Source of the DNA: Chara braunii | Taxonomy: Eukaryota > Streptophyta > Charophyceae > Charales > Characeae | Direction of reading: 5' to 3' | Assembly (NCBI GenBank): GCA_003427395.1 | Contig: BFEA01000045.1 | Location: 2,213,157 to 2,245,421 of the forward strand | Length of the DNA stretch: 32,265 bases | In this document: one piece after another, positions 19,823-31,140 of the stretch | Layout of the letters: the number at the start of each line of letters is the position of its first letter | Numbering within the stretch: the first letter of the stretch is position 1 | Translations under genes and position numbers: made by a program | Notes under the pieces: generated by a model | The model's database searches: none | What the model saw: only the letters and a program-made list of their open reading frames with translations | What the model was told of the DNA's origin: nothing

Positions 19823-20663
19823 TCGTAAGGAGATACATCCCTCCCATCAGCTGCTCATGCTCCTCTACTTGAGTAGGGCCCTCCTCTATCGTCCTCACTT
19901 CTTCCGCCAAACTATGTGTACCTGCCAACGCCAATTTCATCATTCAGTGAACGTCCTTGCCTCCCCATGGGTCCTCCTCCTGAAAGGGCTTGAGGACTAA
20001 TTCCGCCTTTTGCTCATACCCCATAGGCGCTAGCCATATGGGGTGACTGACACAATTAGGCACTCGCAAGGACCACTCGTTTATATGGAGGCGGGCGTCC
20101 TCTTCTTGGTCCAAAAACCCATTAACTGGTGGAGTGTCTTCTACCGGCTCCTGATCTGGCCTGTCCTAGTTGATGCAGCCCAAGCCATCTGCCCTATTCT
20201 TGTCCCCCGGAATTCTCTCCAGCTCGAAATTAAACATCCAAATGTACGTTAACCATCTTGCGACGGTTGGGTCAGAGGGAGTATAATTCTTAAGGGAACA
20301 AGCAAGCGCAGTGAGGTCCACCCTCAATATGAACCTCCTGCCATAGGCATAGTTCCGAAAAATCCTTAGGCAGTGGAGTACCGCAAGCGTCTCCTTTTTA
20401 AACTGGGAGTAGTTCCTCTAAGTCGTATTAAGTATGCGACTCTCGAATCTAGTCCGGGTAATTTATACATGTATGGTTTAACGCCACTCACACTCAATAG
20501 TGGCCTTTTAGTTACCTAAAAGCTCAGACTCTATCATTATCCTTATGAATGGCTCCACCTCTGTAACCTCATAGTTCGGCGCCCCTAACACCAAGCCTCC
20601 TTCCTTGAATTCCCCCTTCATTCTCTTCACGGCCTCTTCCTGATCCGCACCCCACACCCATTC
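19823..20663 (-). pseudogene. pol: RNase H domain of pol and linker to integrase, broken
   Basis: The translated minus strand includes N-Y-S-Q-F-K-K-E-T-L-A-V-L, R-R-F-I-L-R-V-D-L-T-A-L and F-E-L-E-R-I-P-G-D-K-N-R-A-D-G-L, the conserved core of Ty3-type RNase H with the E and D metal ligands. The segment that should carry the first catalytic Asp (about 20430-20520) is replaced by sequence with several stops. RNase H degrades the RNA strand during reverse transcription. No long open frame remains, which explains why this part is easily missed. An acidic linker then leads into integrase. Confidence 0.75.
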
Positions 20664-21329
20664 CTAATCCTGACGTACCAGCTTCCGCAAATGCTCGGTC
20701 TTGGCGGTAAAGTTTTTCACAAAACTCCTGCAAAATCCACAAGTCCCGAGGAAGCTCCTCACATCTGTTATCGAGTGGAAGGGTACCGGCCACTCGACGA
20801 TCTTGTCTGTTTTCTTTACATCTGGCCTCCGACCACTCTCATTACAGACAAAACCCAAGATGGTAGCTTCCCTCATGCAATGCTTGGATTTTGGGCCACT
20901 TGCTGTAAGGTTGTACTCTTCCAGTAGGCTCAGTACCTGATCAAGGTCCTGAATATGCCTCCAGACGAAACGCCTTACTCTAGGCATCACTTCGTCTTCC
21001 CCTCTCTCTCTCGGGCCTTTGACCGCCAAGTCATCAATATAAGGTTGGGTGATGTGCAGACTAACCGTCTGCATGGCTCTAATCATATGTCTTTGCACCA
21101 TCGCCACTGCATTGGTCCAGCCTTGAGGGGCTACATTCATATGAATTAGCCCTCTTGGCGTATGCATTGCCGTTACTGGCCTGTCCGGCGGGTACACAAG
21201 AAACTGGTCATATCCAGAATAGAGGTCTATAAGCGAGATTATAGGCCTCCCCGCACATGACTCTGACAATGCATCCGCGTTTGGCAATCCTCCCGCATCT
21301 TGCACTGTTACGGCATTTAGCCATTGCAA
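20664..21329 (-). pseudogene. pol: Reverse transcriptase domain of pol (palm and thumb)
   Basis: The frame contains L-Q-W-L-N-A-V-T-V, S-L-I-D-L-Y-S-G-Y-D-Q-F (first catalytic Asp), A-P-Q-G-W-T-N-A and Q-P-Y-I-D-D-L-A-V at 21030-21041, the YxDD active site, then S-F-L-G-T-C-G-F-C-R. Reverse transcriptase copies element RNA into DNA. It is separated from the fingers region (end of the protease frame) by an in-frame TAG near 21336. The Y-I-D-D-x-x-V-K-G-P version is, from memory, a pattern shared with a fungal Ty3-like group and with Chara elements. The catalytic residues are intact, but the ORF is not. Confidence 0.9.
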
Positions 21330-21338
21330 GTCCTGTAC

Positions 21339-22985
21339 CTACCACAACGTCCCATTCGGTTTAACGAAACAAAACCAAGGGGAAGCATACGGTCCGCTGG
21401 AGTAGTCAGCAACATGTGTGCGCATTTTGCCATTCAGGTAGTCCACCACCATCTTTTCCTCGTCAGGGTTGGGATATTGCGCGCCTCTTAGATTCCATGG
21501 CTTATGTGGGACGGCGTGGATCCGAATCATCGGAATCTTGTCCACATCCAGTCTCCCACGTTGATCGTCATTAAAAGCGTATGCACGATGCCTCTTCTTC
21601 ATTAATCCTACCATCAGAGCCTTCTCTTGGGGTGAAAGGAAGTCAGGCTCTCCAATTATCAGCTTCCCTTCATTCTCATCATTGATACGACATGGACCAC
21701 TCGATGCCTGCTCTCGCATGCGCCGTATCAATCCTCGCTCCCGCTCGTAATAGGCTTCCTCATCTTCAGTAACGAGCATGGGAACTGGGCGACACTTCCG
21801 TCTTGTACCGCCTTTGGGAGCCCTGCTTAAGCCGTCCCCTAAAAAAGGCCGGCTCGTTGTTTGTGCCTGCGCCATCGCAGGGCCTCCTCTCCCACCTGGA
21901 AGCCGGTAGATTAGTTCCACCTCTCCTACTTGAGGGCTTTCCAGAAATTGCTCCCTCACCGCCTTAATCGCCTCTGGGTCCGCCATATCATGTGTTGGCA
22001 CCACTTCCATGGCTTTATTCACATCAGTGAGGCTCAGTGACAGCACTTCGGCCCCTCTTTCTTCCTCAGGCGCCTCCCAGAGCCTTCGCCGCTCGTTCTC
22101 AGATTCCTCATAAGTGAAGGAGCCGAGGTTAGGCCTATTCCTTCCACTCCCTGACCCTGTGTTTCGGTAGGTGATAACCTCATAATTTCCACAGGCCGGA
22201 TCACTTATCAGCAGGATCATCGCCCCATTGTGCTTATTGAAAATCGGAGTCTCTGTCCTGCACAGGAACGATCTCCCCAAGAGTATAGGATGATCAACGT
22301 CTGGCATGATAAAGAAGCAAGCCCTCGCCCGTACTCTGTCGATCTCCACAATCACGTTGGATGTCGTGCCGCAAAAGACTGCCTTGCAATTGGCGCCATG
22401 CAGTATGTCGTGGTCTGAGCGGTCGATTTCCAATCCCAACATAATCGCATCCCTTTCCCGGATGATATTCATCTCGGCGCCCGTGTCCACCATTGCAATA
22501 CACTTTTCGTCCCTCACCACCAAGTCCATCAAACCACATGCCACACATTTCCAGTCCATTCTCGTTCCCGCCTCCGTCCACTCTACTTCTCTTGGCAGGA
22601 TCGTACTCGGATGGACATTGGGCACTAACCTCCGCGAGAGCCGCCCTTTCAAGCTATCTCGGAGCCTTGGGGCGGACGCCATAATATCCTTCAGGTTCAT
22701 AAGGTCATTATGACCTTCTAGACGCCTGTCCACCATTCTTTCCACATCGAAGCCCTCTTCTAGCTGAACTGCGTACTTCTTCCTTTTAGGTACGCTATTG
22801 CGCTGGCTTGGCTCGGCTTCTTCCTGAACCCCTCTCTTCCTGGCCCTTAGCTCCGCTCGCCGATCTTCCTCTTGTCGGAGCCTCTCATCCTCTTCATCGT
22901 CATCCTCCTCTTCCTCTTCCAGGACCTCCACTACTTCTTTCCTGCGTTCGGGCTCAGGTTCCCTTCGAGGGGGTGCCTGACTAGG
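21339..22985 (-). pseudogene. pol: Protease domain and N-terminal reverse transcriptase of pol
   Basis: After a repetitive S-Q-A-P, charged, E/D-rich spacer comes the retropepsin signature A-M-V-D-T-G-A-E-M-N-I-I near 22480, with the flap-side H-P-I-L-L-G-R-S-F-L further along, so a clan AA aspartic protease that would cleave Gag-Pol. The C-terminal end, P-H-K-P-W-N-L-R-G and S-P-W-F-C-F-V-K-P-N-G, is the fingers part of reverse transcriptase. The frame stays open upstream of the first ATG (22931) to about 22985, so the protein was probably part of a continuous Gag-Pol. It stops at a TAG near 21336, just inside the RT core. Confidence 0.88.
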
Positions 22986-23239
22986 CGCCTGGCTGGGTGC
23001 TTGACTGGTACCAGCCTTACTTTGGCCTCTGGTTCATGCCGCTTGTGGCGCTCTTCCATGCGAAGTGGGGGGCCTATAGGTCATCCCTGACCTAGGGCCT
23101 GACCCCACCATCGCAACCCAGGATACCCCTGCTGTCCCGGCGCCGATCCAGGTCCGGATTCGTACAGGAAGACTCCAGGGAGGTTGGCCTTCCACTCCTG
23201 GGTCTCGTCACACAAGTCTTTCAATTTTTGTTGATACCT

Positions 23240-24120
23240 ACTCACCTTCCTTCTCCAAGATGGTCATGGTCGACTCTCTCATCTCTCCCAATTCCTCATC
23301 ATCCGATTTAATGACTATTGGCTCTTCCTTTATAGTCCCTGCCTTTAGTCGCTGATTCACCTCCTCACTCTCCTCCACGATCTCCTCGATCCTTATGGTC
23401 GAGTCCTACCTTTCTTGCCATAATCTGAACATTGCCGGAGGTGCTGGCCCTGTCGCTGCTCGCCTAAGGGCCTCTTGCTTGACCCCACCCGGAGTCTTTG
23501 GGTCAATATATTTTCCGAACTTATCGTATATGTCGCCGTCCATATTGGTGGAGATCAGTCCCGAAAGTTCGTCATCTCGCCGGTGTCGGCAAAATCGTAT
23601 GGTGTGACCTATAACGCCGCAATGCCGGCAGATGGCATTCCGCCAATTAAAGCGGGGCCTTCCATATCCCTGGGCCCCCTCCTTACCACTTTGGTTGCCT
23701 TGGCCCTGACCTCCTTGACCATTCCATCCTCCACCACGGCCTCCGCCATTTCGCCCTTGTCCTCTTCCTCCACCTCCTCGTCCACCTTGGCCTCTGCCGC
23801 CCCTCCCGCCACGCTAGCCTGCGATGCTTGCTGCGTGGGTGGAGGCTGGGCTACAAATTGCCCCTGAACCGCCGAAAAGCTCGGTGGTCCTGCACTCGCC
23901 GGCGAGCCCGCATAAGGCACCATCTATCCCGAGGAAACTTGGCCTCCTCCCCATGAGTTATAGGGGTTACACATGGGCCAGGGTGTCATTGGGCAGAAGG
24001 GCGGCAACTGTCCATATGGCAATGGTGGCCCCATTTGCGAAGGTACTGCTGACATAGACGAGCCGGCGACATTGGGCGGTGGTGCTATAATCGCCTGCAG
24101 GATCTGCCCTTTTCCAGAGC
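23240..24120 (-). pseudogene. gag: Gag C-terminal part: linker, RGG-rich segment and CCHC zinc knuckle
   Basis: Minus strand. A proline-rich linker (P-P-L-P-Y-G-Q-L-P-P-F) with an in-frame TAG near 23926 leads into Q-P-P-P-T-Q-Q-A-S-Q-A. After a frameshift near 23815 come a G/R/Q-rich segment and C-R-H-C-G-V-I-G-H-T-I-R-F-C at 23589-23630, a perfect C-x2-C-x4-H-x4-C knuckle that binds element RNA. Further downstream are G-D-I-Y-D-K-F-G and E-E-I-V-E-E-S-E-E-V-N-Q, an acidic tail with a stop. Upstream in element order lies the inverted capsid segment. Confidence 0.82.
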
Positions 24121-24124
24121 CCTG

Positions 24125-24503
24125 CCATCCTATACCATATTCTGCACGAAGAAGTCAAGAAGGTTATAGCGGCATCAAATAACGGTTGGTCCCGATTTAA
24201 AGATGGGATGCAGAGGAAATATAGGTTGGGTGATGGGCTGCTAACGGCGGCGGATCTGGAAGCCGTTAACAGGAATGACTACACCACCGTTGGGGTGCTG
24301 GCCGAGGACTTTAAGAAAAAGACGAGAAAGGTCCCAGGGATTTCAGAGGAGGAACAATGTGCCATCTTCCTCGGATTGTTCAAATCTACGGAGGCCTAGG
24401 CTCACAAGCAAGGGATGGGGAGGTGAAAAGCTTACCTGGGCTACAATTGATAAAGGAGTACAGGAAGGTGACTTAGACGAAGTCCACCAGTTCCAAATGC
24501 GCC
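24125..24503 (+). pseudogene. gag: Inverted segment of Gag capsid
   Basis: This stretch reads on the plus strand, opposite to the rest of the element: I-L-H-E-E-V-K-K-V-I, then W-S-R-F-K-D-G-M-Q-R-K-Y, R-L-G-D-G-L-L-T-A-A-D-L-E, F-K-K-K-T-R-K-V-P-G-I-S and E-E-Q-C-A-I-F-L-G-L-F, and in another frame K-L-T-W-A-T-I-D-K-G-V. It is the middle of the same Gag: the flanking minus-strand pieces supply what precedes and follows it, and the segment itself is missing from its expected orientation. An inversion of about 380 bp is the simplest reading. It also has a stop and frameshift near 24400. Confidence 0.78.
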
Positions 24504-24790
24504 GCGTCCGCTATTCCAACCATCGCCTGCTCGACCAACTCGAGCCAATCTGAAACCCGCTCTCCCTTGAACAAGAAGGTCTCAACCTTCGGAACACTAC
24601 CACGAGCCAGATCTCGCCGATCCAAAGCCTCGACCAAGTCGTCGAGTGTTATCTTGTTCCCACCACCGACAGAATTGGCTTCAGCTATTTCTCCTGGCCT
24701 TTTTGAGTCAGAACCCCTGATAAAAAAAAGGCAATCACTCCATTCAACAACCAATCGGCTTTGTAATATCATTACCGACTTAGACCTCAC
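24500..24790 (-). pseudogene. gag: Gag N-terminal part
   Basis: The minus-strand frame includes I-T-L-D-D-L-V-E-A-L-D-R-R-D-L, P-K-V-E-T-F-L-F-K-G-E-R-V and S-D-W-L-E-L-V-E-Q-A-M-V-G, a pattern typical of the N-terminal capsid of Ty3-type Gag, which assembles the virus-like particle. The match ends after G-I-A-D-A-A, where the inverted segment begins. The frame opens at an ATG near 24790. Between it and the primer site is a leader of about 200 bp. Confidence 0.78.
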
Positions 24791-24993
24791 TTAGCCTACC
24801 CACATGACCACTAACTTAAAATCATCCTTTTTCCAACCTGGACAGGGATAGGGGTAATCTCTTAATCTTAACCGGATTTTTCCTAGAGTAATCCTAAATC
24901 ACTTCTTATATAAATCAATTCACATGTCGTTTTGCCTAGATCGCCCATCTACCTTTAGCCTGGGCCTGATCTCTTCAGGACCTCACAAAATGA
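24791..24993 (-). other. Untranslated leader between primer site and Gag
   Basis: Short region, no gene recognised. In element sense it follows the primer-binding site and precedes the first Gag codons, where packaging signals are normally found. I see no specific motif. Confidence 0.4.
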
Positions 24994-25013
24994 GATCCCC
25001 GGCAACAGCGCCA
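24994..25013 (-). promoter_or_regulatory. Primer-binding site matching tRNA-Asp
   Basis: The plus strand reads GATCCCCGGCAACAGCGCCA, which is the 3' end of plant tRNA-Asp (GATCCCCGGCAACGGCGCCA) with one mismatch. On the element strand it is therefore complementary to the tRNA 3' end and would prime minus-strand DNA synthesis. It sits 2 bp from the LTR end at 25016. It fixes the element orientation (minus) and the inner end of the right LTR copy. Confidence 0.88.
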
Positions 25014-26789
25014 CCTGTCGAGCGCATCGGTCCGGAACCGCACAACGCAGCGCGGGACCCTCCCGACCGCATCACGCAGGAGTTGGTCTTAATCCTCGTC
25101 GCTAATACCCATGGAGCTTCCACAAGTCGCTCCGACCGAGTGCGCCAGCCATACCTCTCGCGAGCCCCTGCGACAGGATAGGGCCAACACGAGGCAGGAC
25201 TTACCTCCACCTTACGGGAGTTGTCACCTCCCTTCGGTGGGCGTATCCCCGCCGAGCTACCAGTCCACAGTACGAAAGCTGATCAGTTGCAATCGCAGAG
25301 GTGGACCAGCCGAGGGCGTTTCTCGTTCGCTGTAGCATAGGGGGTACGCGCGGTATTACGCCTCTATAGAACCCGCACGAGAACCGACATCTTGGGGGGC
25401 TGAGGTCCCAAGCGTGACTCGGCGTCGGTCGACTAGGACGCATCCCACACACCACTCGTACTCTACTTTAAAGAACATAAAAATAAAAATAAAAACACGC
25501 GCATACGCACACATATACAAAACGACAACGGACAAACAACGCGACAACACTCCTAATCCCTTCAGTAGCCATCCCATAACCTTCTGAGGCGGAAATTTGA
25601 TAGGCGACGTGCGCGAGACTTAGTATAAAACCGAGCGGGCGCAGGGCCAACTCATATCAACTAGCAATGCAATCATACGCAAGCAGTCGCAATGATGGCG
25701 TACTATGTAGTGCCCATAATCAAGCGGTCCCTCGTGGATCCGAGCACTGCTTATGACACTCAAGTGTCAGACTCGAAGTATCATGAAGGCTTGCCCCTTT
25801 ACGATATTGCACGACTGAAGGAATAACCGTGCGGTCGCCCCGGCACCTCCGGCCTTTAGGCTGAGTGTCTCGGCAGGCAGGGCAAATAGGCTCTGCACGG
25901 GGGAAGATCCCTTCCATGCAGAGTCTAGGACCTGGAATGTCCTAGACAAGGACCTCGAATCCAGGCCCAGGACCAACGTCCGACTAAGAAATCTTTTAAG
26001 AAACATTCAACAGTAACACGGGGTTTTCTTTCTTTTCTCAATCTCAACCCCTATTTAATCCTTAGGCGTGGGCCTTCACATGTCACACGAATCCCCAACA
26101 TATATACATAGAGGGCGGGGGATGAAGTATGTGACGATCACTTCTCACAATCACAGTGGGACTCCTCATAGCCATATATATATGTGTCATCGCAGGCAGT
26201 CAAATCCAAAGCCGAACCACCAAACATACATGCAATCACATCAACGATTCAACCAAAAGTTCATGCACTACACGGGGTCAACTTCAACCAATCTCTATAC
26301 GGATACCCCTCGCTTTAGCCATGCAAGCCCCAACCTTCGTCCAACCAACCTTAATTAAATACTCAGTACCTTTGTTAAATGGCCATTCAATAAAAGTCTG
26401 GGTGAAAACATAAATAAAACAATAAAATCACCAGGGCTAGCCTTTTAGGTTGAGCATTGAGAGTGAATTGGAGTTGAGTCGTAAGCCGACGAATCGGCAA
26501 CCGCCCTGTTATCAGTAATAACAGAAGATGATCCTTGTAGGATCAAACTGAGTCTAGTCCCGATCTTGAATCAAACAATCAAGAGGAATTGTAACACAGA
26601 CAGGCCAATTCCCAGGCTAAACCTATAAGTCCATGGAGAATAATTTCCATATCACGGTCTCAGTCAAAAATCGCCCTAATTAACTAAGTCTGAGTCTACC
26701 TCTAAGCAAAGTACTCAAGAAAAGGTAGATTCTGACAAGATCTCCTCCATACAGAGTGGATCGCCAGAATCGCCACCTGTCAAAATATA

Positions 26790-27435
26790 TTCCAACTTTT
26801 CTAAGAAAATTTCGGCAGCGCTTCCCGTAGGAAAAGTGCCTTTCCAAAATTAATATAAACTCAAATATAATCTGAAATAAATCTCTAACTTAAGAAGGCT
26901 TAAATTTTGTCTAACTTCCTGAATTAGTAAAAATTTGGACAACACTCCCTTTAGAAAGGGAGACTTCCCAGATTTATACTACTTCATATTTGAACTCAAA
27001 AGATAACTTGAATTCAACTAAAACAAAATTCAGCCAACTCCTTAATTTTGCAGAAATTTCGGCAGCACTCCCTTTAGAAAGGCGTTATTCCAAAATTCAT
27101 ACAAAGCTAATTTCAGAATTTGAAAATAATTTTGACCTTTCAAAGTCCAATTTTTGTCTAATTCCCTAAATTAGTAAAAGTTTGGGTAGCATCCCCTTTA
27201 GAAATGGAGACTTTCCAAATTTTTACTAAGTCATGTACAGAACTTAGGCAAGTTGTGACTAACTCATTAGATTTGTAAAAATTTCGGCAACGCTTCCCGT
27301 AGAGAGTGGCTTACCAAGATTTATACAAGCCCAAGTATAATAAATGATCTCAGAAAAATGCACGCTTCCCGTAGATAAAGTGGCTTACCAAGATTTATAC
27401 AAGCCCAAGTATAATAGATGATCTAAGAAAAATGC
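26790..27435. repeat. Degenerate hairpin-bearing tandem units, right LTR
   Basis: Counterpart of 4660-5235, with the same series of TTTCGGCAGC and CCCTTTAGAAAGG units. One part is shortened relative to the left copy (near 27250), and the last unit is duplicated, the ACGCTTCCCGTAG phrase occurring at 27290 and again at 27362. Confidence 0.75.
27290..27435. repeat. 72-bp tandem duplication specific to the right LTR
   Basis: The segment from ACGCTTCCCGTAG through TCTAAGAAAAATGC or its TCTCAGAAAAATGC variant occurs twice in succession here but once at the matching place in the left LTR (near 5188-5260). It is a recent change after the two copies separated. Confidence 0.85.
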
Positions 27436-27695
27436 AAAAATTGATCTAAGTAAAATAAAGTTAACTCAGAAAATGCAGAAATTGAAACTTACTCTTATGA
27501 CTCTAGCACGTGGCAAGCAACTAAAGCAACTAGCTATCAAACTGAAACTCAGACTAGGTAGTGATCTCACTCAGCCACATGCAAGGCCACGCCACAAAGG
27601 TAAGTACTCTCACCAACCCAAATCACCTTTAGCAAACAAATAGTTCATAGTCTTTCAATGTTTTATCCCTTCATACCCAGCTTACATAGGACATT

Positions 27696-28517
27696 GAGTT
27701 AGGCCATTCATCTTAGAAACAATGCCAACTCTTTGTCTTAGTTATACACGAACAGGCTGCACAACTACTTTTCTCTTCATTGGGCATATGACTAAGTCAT
27801 TCGTCTTAGAAACAATGCTTAGTCGCCCTGATTTGTTTAAATAGCCAAGTTATATATATCTCTCTTAACTTAATCTTCAAAAATGAGAGAAGGACTAAGT
27901 CATTCATCTTAGAAACAATGCTCAGCCGACCCAAGTTACCTTGAGTTATAGCTCTTAGTTATACTCTCTTGATTTGTGATAAGGCTATAGTCAGACCATT
28001 CATCTTAGAAACAATGTCTGGCTAGCCTTGTTCTTATAAACATCTAGATATAAAAAATATAAAAAGTCATATTCCTATGTTCACATTATAATCCTGTGGC
28101 CTCAGACTTAGACCATTCATCTCAGAAACAATGTCCAGTCTTTGGTCTGAACCTCCCCTAAGAATAAAACAACCAAAAGAGTTGAGCCATTCATCTTAGA
28201 AACAATGCTCAACCCTCTTTTCTGAACACACAAAAAAAGCAGAGTACCCTGGGTCAAGACCCGGAGACTGTTCAGAAACCACCCAAAAACAAACAGCGAC
28301 CAGACCATTCATCTTAGAAACAATGTCTGACCCTCAAAGTTTGCAAATCAATATCCTATAGAAACAACAACCAGGCCATTCATCTTAGAAACAATGTCTG
28401 GCTTAAATTAAATAAACACAGCGACCAAGCCATTCATCTTAGAAACAATGCTTGACCCTTCAGAAAACAGAACAAAACACGACAGTCAGGCCATTCATCT
28501 TAGAAACAATGCCTGAC
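27696..28517. repeat. Array of ten covarying hairpins, right LTR
   Basis: Same array as 5522-6343. Here unit 2 is well preserved: GACTAAG/CTTAGTC, a 7-bp stem around a TCATTCGTCTTAG core. Unit 4 is paired as GTCAGA/TCTGGC, with wobble, where the left copy has TTTGGC, which still pairs through G-T. Units 6-10 are identical to the left array. Confidence 0.85.
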
Positions 28518-30511
28518 CCTATAAGACCCGTTCAAACGCAAGCAAAACTGCCTTCCACCCAACCTTCCCCCTGATGCAACCCCTTTTCACAATCTGCTTT
28601 CAGACAAGCAACAAAACTGAAACTGAAACTTGTGCATGCATTCTTTTACTTAGTCTGGGTTGTGTCATGAAAGTCAAACTGAAAGTCAAAGTAGGGGTGC
28701 ATTCAATATACTCAGTCAGATACATAGAAAGATGTATAGATAGGGGTTATAACTGGGTTTATAAGGGAAAACAATGGTTACCTCCGAGTTCCCCGCCGCC
28801 ATAACCCCTCCTAAGTTCCGGCAGAGCTCCCGCAATCGGTGGGTTGACTCCCCACAGAGTCTTAACGGGGACCTACAAGTTGCAATCCCGCCTGCCGCCT
28901 TCCTCTCAGAACCAATAGACTAGAAGTAAGAAGGGTAGAAGAAGATAGATTTGAGACTCTCAAATCCAAGAGAGGTGCACTCAAACTCGCAGGAGAGCGC
29001 CTTCAAATCTTCAGCGCCTGAGGGCCCCACAATGATGGCCAAGAGTAACAGTTTGGTCAACCCGAAGTCAAGCTGCTGAAACAGACTCTCCGAGCGAATC
29101 CCCAAATTGCAGCAATAATCCCCTTCGCAAACTTAAGTCACCCCTCTAAGTCTCCACACTACCGTCTCCCTCGATGAAACTGCAGTCCCTCGGCTCCGAA
29201 TAGTTGTCGCAGTAAGTTGTCAGCAGTTACTAGGCAATATAACAGCAAACACCCATCAAGAGGGCCGCACACAGCTAGGAGCAATCAGCACCACTGTCCC
29301 AACAACTCCCTCCAGGGGTAACAGCCGCAGCGATGGCCAACAGCCAGCAACAGCTGCAACCTGCTAATGTGGCCAGCAGGAGTAACAACAACCGAAGGTG
29401 GCACAACAACAAGCTCAGTGCAACAGTGAGCAGAAGTAATGCAGCCCATAGCAGACTGTAACAACCAGCAGGGGCAAATGAAGTGCGTGACGGCCTGATT
29501 ATGATACTACGGCTCGAACCCCAGTCACCCTCTACTTCAATCCAACAAGACGGTCAGTGCTTCTGCCAAATTCCTCGTTGCCTTGCCTCTGTTGTGCTTT
29601 CTTCAAGGCTGACTAAGACAGGCCACTCAGCGTCGGTGCATGGCAGCATCGCGCAATAGTGGGTTTAGCACTTCTCAGCAATTGCACAGTAATGGCACGG
29701 AGCTCAAACGTAGTAGCAACATCTGCAAGCACCAGCATCCCCCAATAAAACGTACAGCAATGCGGTGTTCAGCAGCTGGCGGCGGATAAAAGTGGCTCCT
29801 TCCGTCCTTGATACTCAGACTCCACCCACGATTGTCAGCACCAATCAGCCGGAAGGTATATAGCGGCAACTGCTCTGGCACATAGCTGCAACTGCGTAGA
29901 GAGTATGGTCACCTCTGTGGCCGGACGACAGTCCGCCTGAGTCCGCTGGCCGTGTTCGCTGCCCAGGTATGGCAAACTTGCCCCCATTGAGGCTAGAGTC
30001 CAATGTCTTCACGCCTTCAACTTAGAGTTCAAGGCTCGTGTCCACATTCCCCTCACCGGCCTTAGCTTCAGTAACGACCTTGCTACGACGGGCAGTGCAC
30101 TAGTACGGATCATGGGGCCGGTCAATACGACCATTCAAGCCGCGTCAGCAAGCAGCCTCTAGGTAAGCTCAGTCGCGGCCCTCTAGGTAAGCTCTCACAC
30201 CCCGTCGCCCACTTCCCACTGTTTTTACCGAAGGGGGAAGCACATCAAATGAATCCTCCGCTAGAGGCTGCCTAGGTTACATGTGCGCAAAGAGATAGGG
30301 AGACACTACTCCCATCGTTAGAAGCAATCACACTGGCCAAACAAGTACGTCCCCAACCTTGCTACTACCCTCTCATTCGCTGCAACAATGGCTAAGCAAG
30401 GAAGGACATTCGAATGAATCTCCTGTTCGATAACGGGCAGGTTCATTCGCCTTTCTGACTCCCTCCACGCGTGCAGCTTCGAGAAGTCGCAGCGGTAGGA
30501 CCTCCTCGCAG

Positions 30512-30724
30512 AATCACTATTGGTTAACGGGGACCCCCACTTTTCGGCCCTGGGTAACCATGAATGATCCTGAAATTAGGGTTTCGGGGTCAAATTTTGT
30601 GTTTTTTTGGATTTTTGGTTTTTGCCTGTTTTGTTTTTTAGACAAGCTTGCTGTGTGTCAAATTTGGTGTCATTTGGAGTATTGGAACTTGTGCTGTTAA
30701 GAGTGGTGAAAATCCTAAAAATCT
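30512..30724. other. Block in right LTR not homologous to the matching left block
   Basis: Between the shared CTCCTCG and GAGTTAGTCGTCG flanks, the right copy has about 213 bp of T- and G-rich sequence, while the left copy has an unrelated block of about 91 bp (8338-8428). It includes GGTTAAC and GGGTAACC arms about 35 bp apart. No gene recognised. Confidence 0.7.
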
Positions 30725-30989
30725 GTGAGTTAGTCGTCGTCCGCGCCCTTATTACGGTCGCCTTCCCCTTCTCTCCGCGCAGTTTGTTCTTCCCCTACCT
30801 CCTTTCCTACTAACTCTCTACTTAATCTAACCGCGGATTCTGGATCGCCCTCCCCCAAAACCCCAGTTTCGACTCCTCCCCTGCCCGATCTCATCAAGAA
30901 ATAAGTGAGTTACTTGATCTTTCACTCCCACCACCTTCGCTCGTTTGATCTCACCGCGCACTGCTTTCCCTATCTACTCCAAACCTACT

Positions 30990-31140
30990 CCAAGGAACAT
31001 GAATATGGACGAAGCACATAAATCCAAATTGCAAAATCACACTGAAGTCCAAGTAGTCAAAGCAAGAGCAGATAGCACAACGGAACCAAGTAACCATCCA
31101 TTTGAGAATGATACAACAGAATCGTGAGTCAATGTCCAAG
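30990..31140. other. Flank of right LTR, no gene recognised
   Basis: Unique-looking sequence beyond the end of LTR similarity. A short plus-strand frame through it has no recognisable product. No duplication of the TGCGT found beside the left copy was seen here. Confidence 0.4.

Larger units (their letters stand above)
25016..30989 (-). repeat. Right LTR copy (5' LTR in element sense)
   Basis: Colinear with 2893-8690 and starting with the same TGTCGAGCGCATCGG, so the element-sense LTR ends in CA next to the primer site. It is slightly longer than the left copy because of a 72-bp tandem duplication (27290-27435) and a replaced block (30512-30724). It carries the same hairpins as the left copy: 25754-25769, 25779-25806, 25923-25947 and 26506-26524. 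No TG is seen at the outer end, so the promoter-side limit is uncertain. No protein-coding gene is recognised. Confidence 0.78.
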
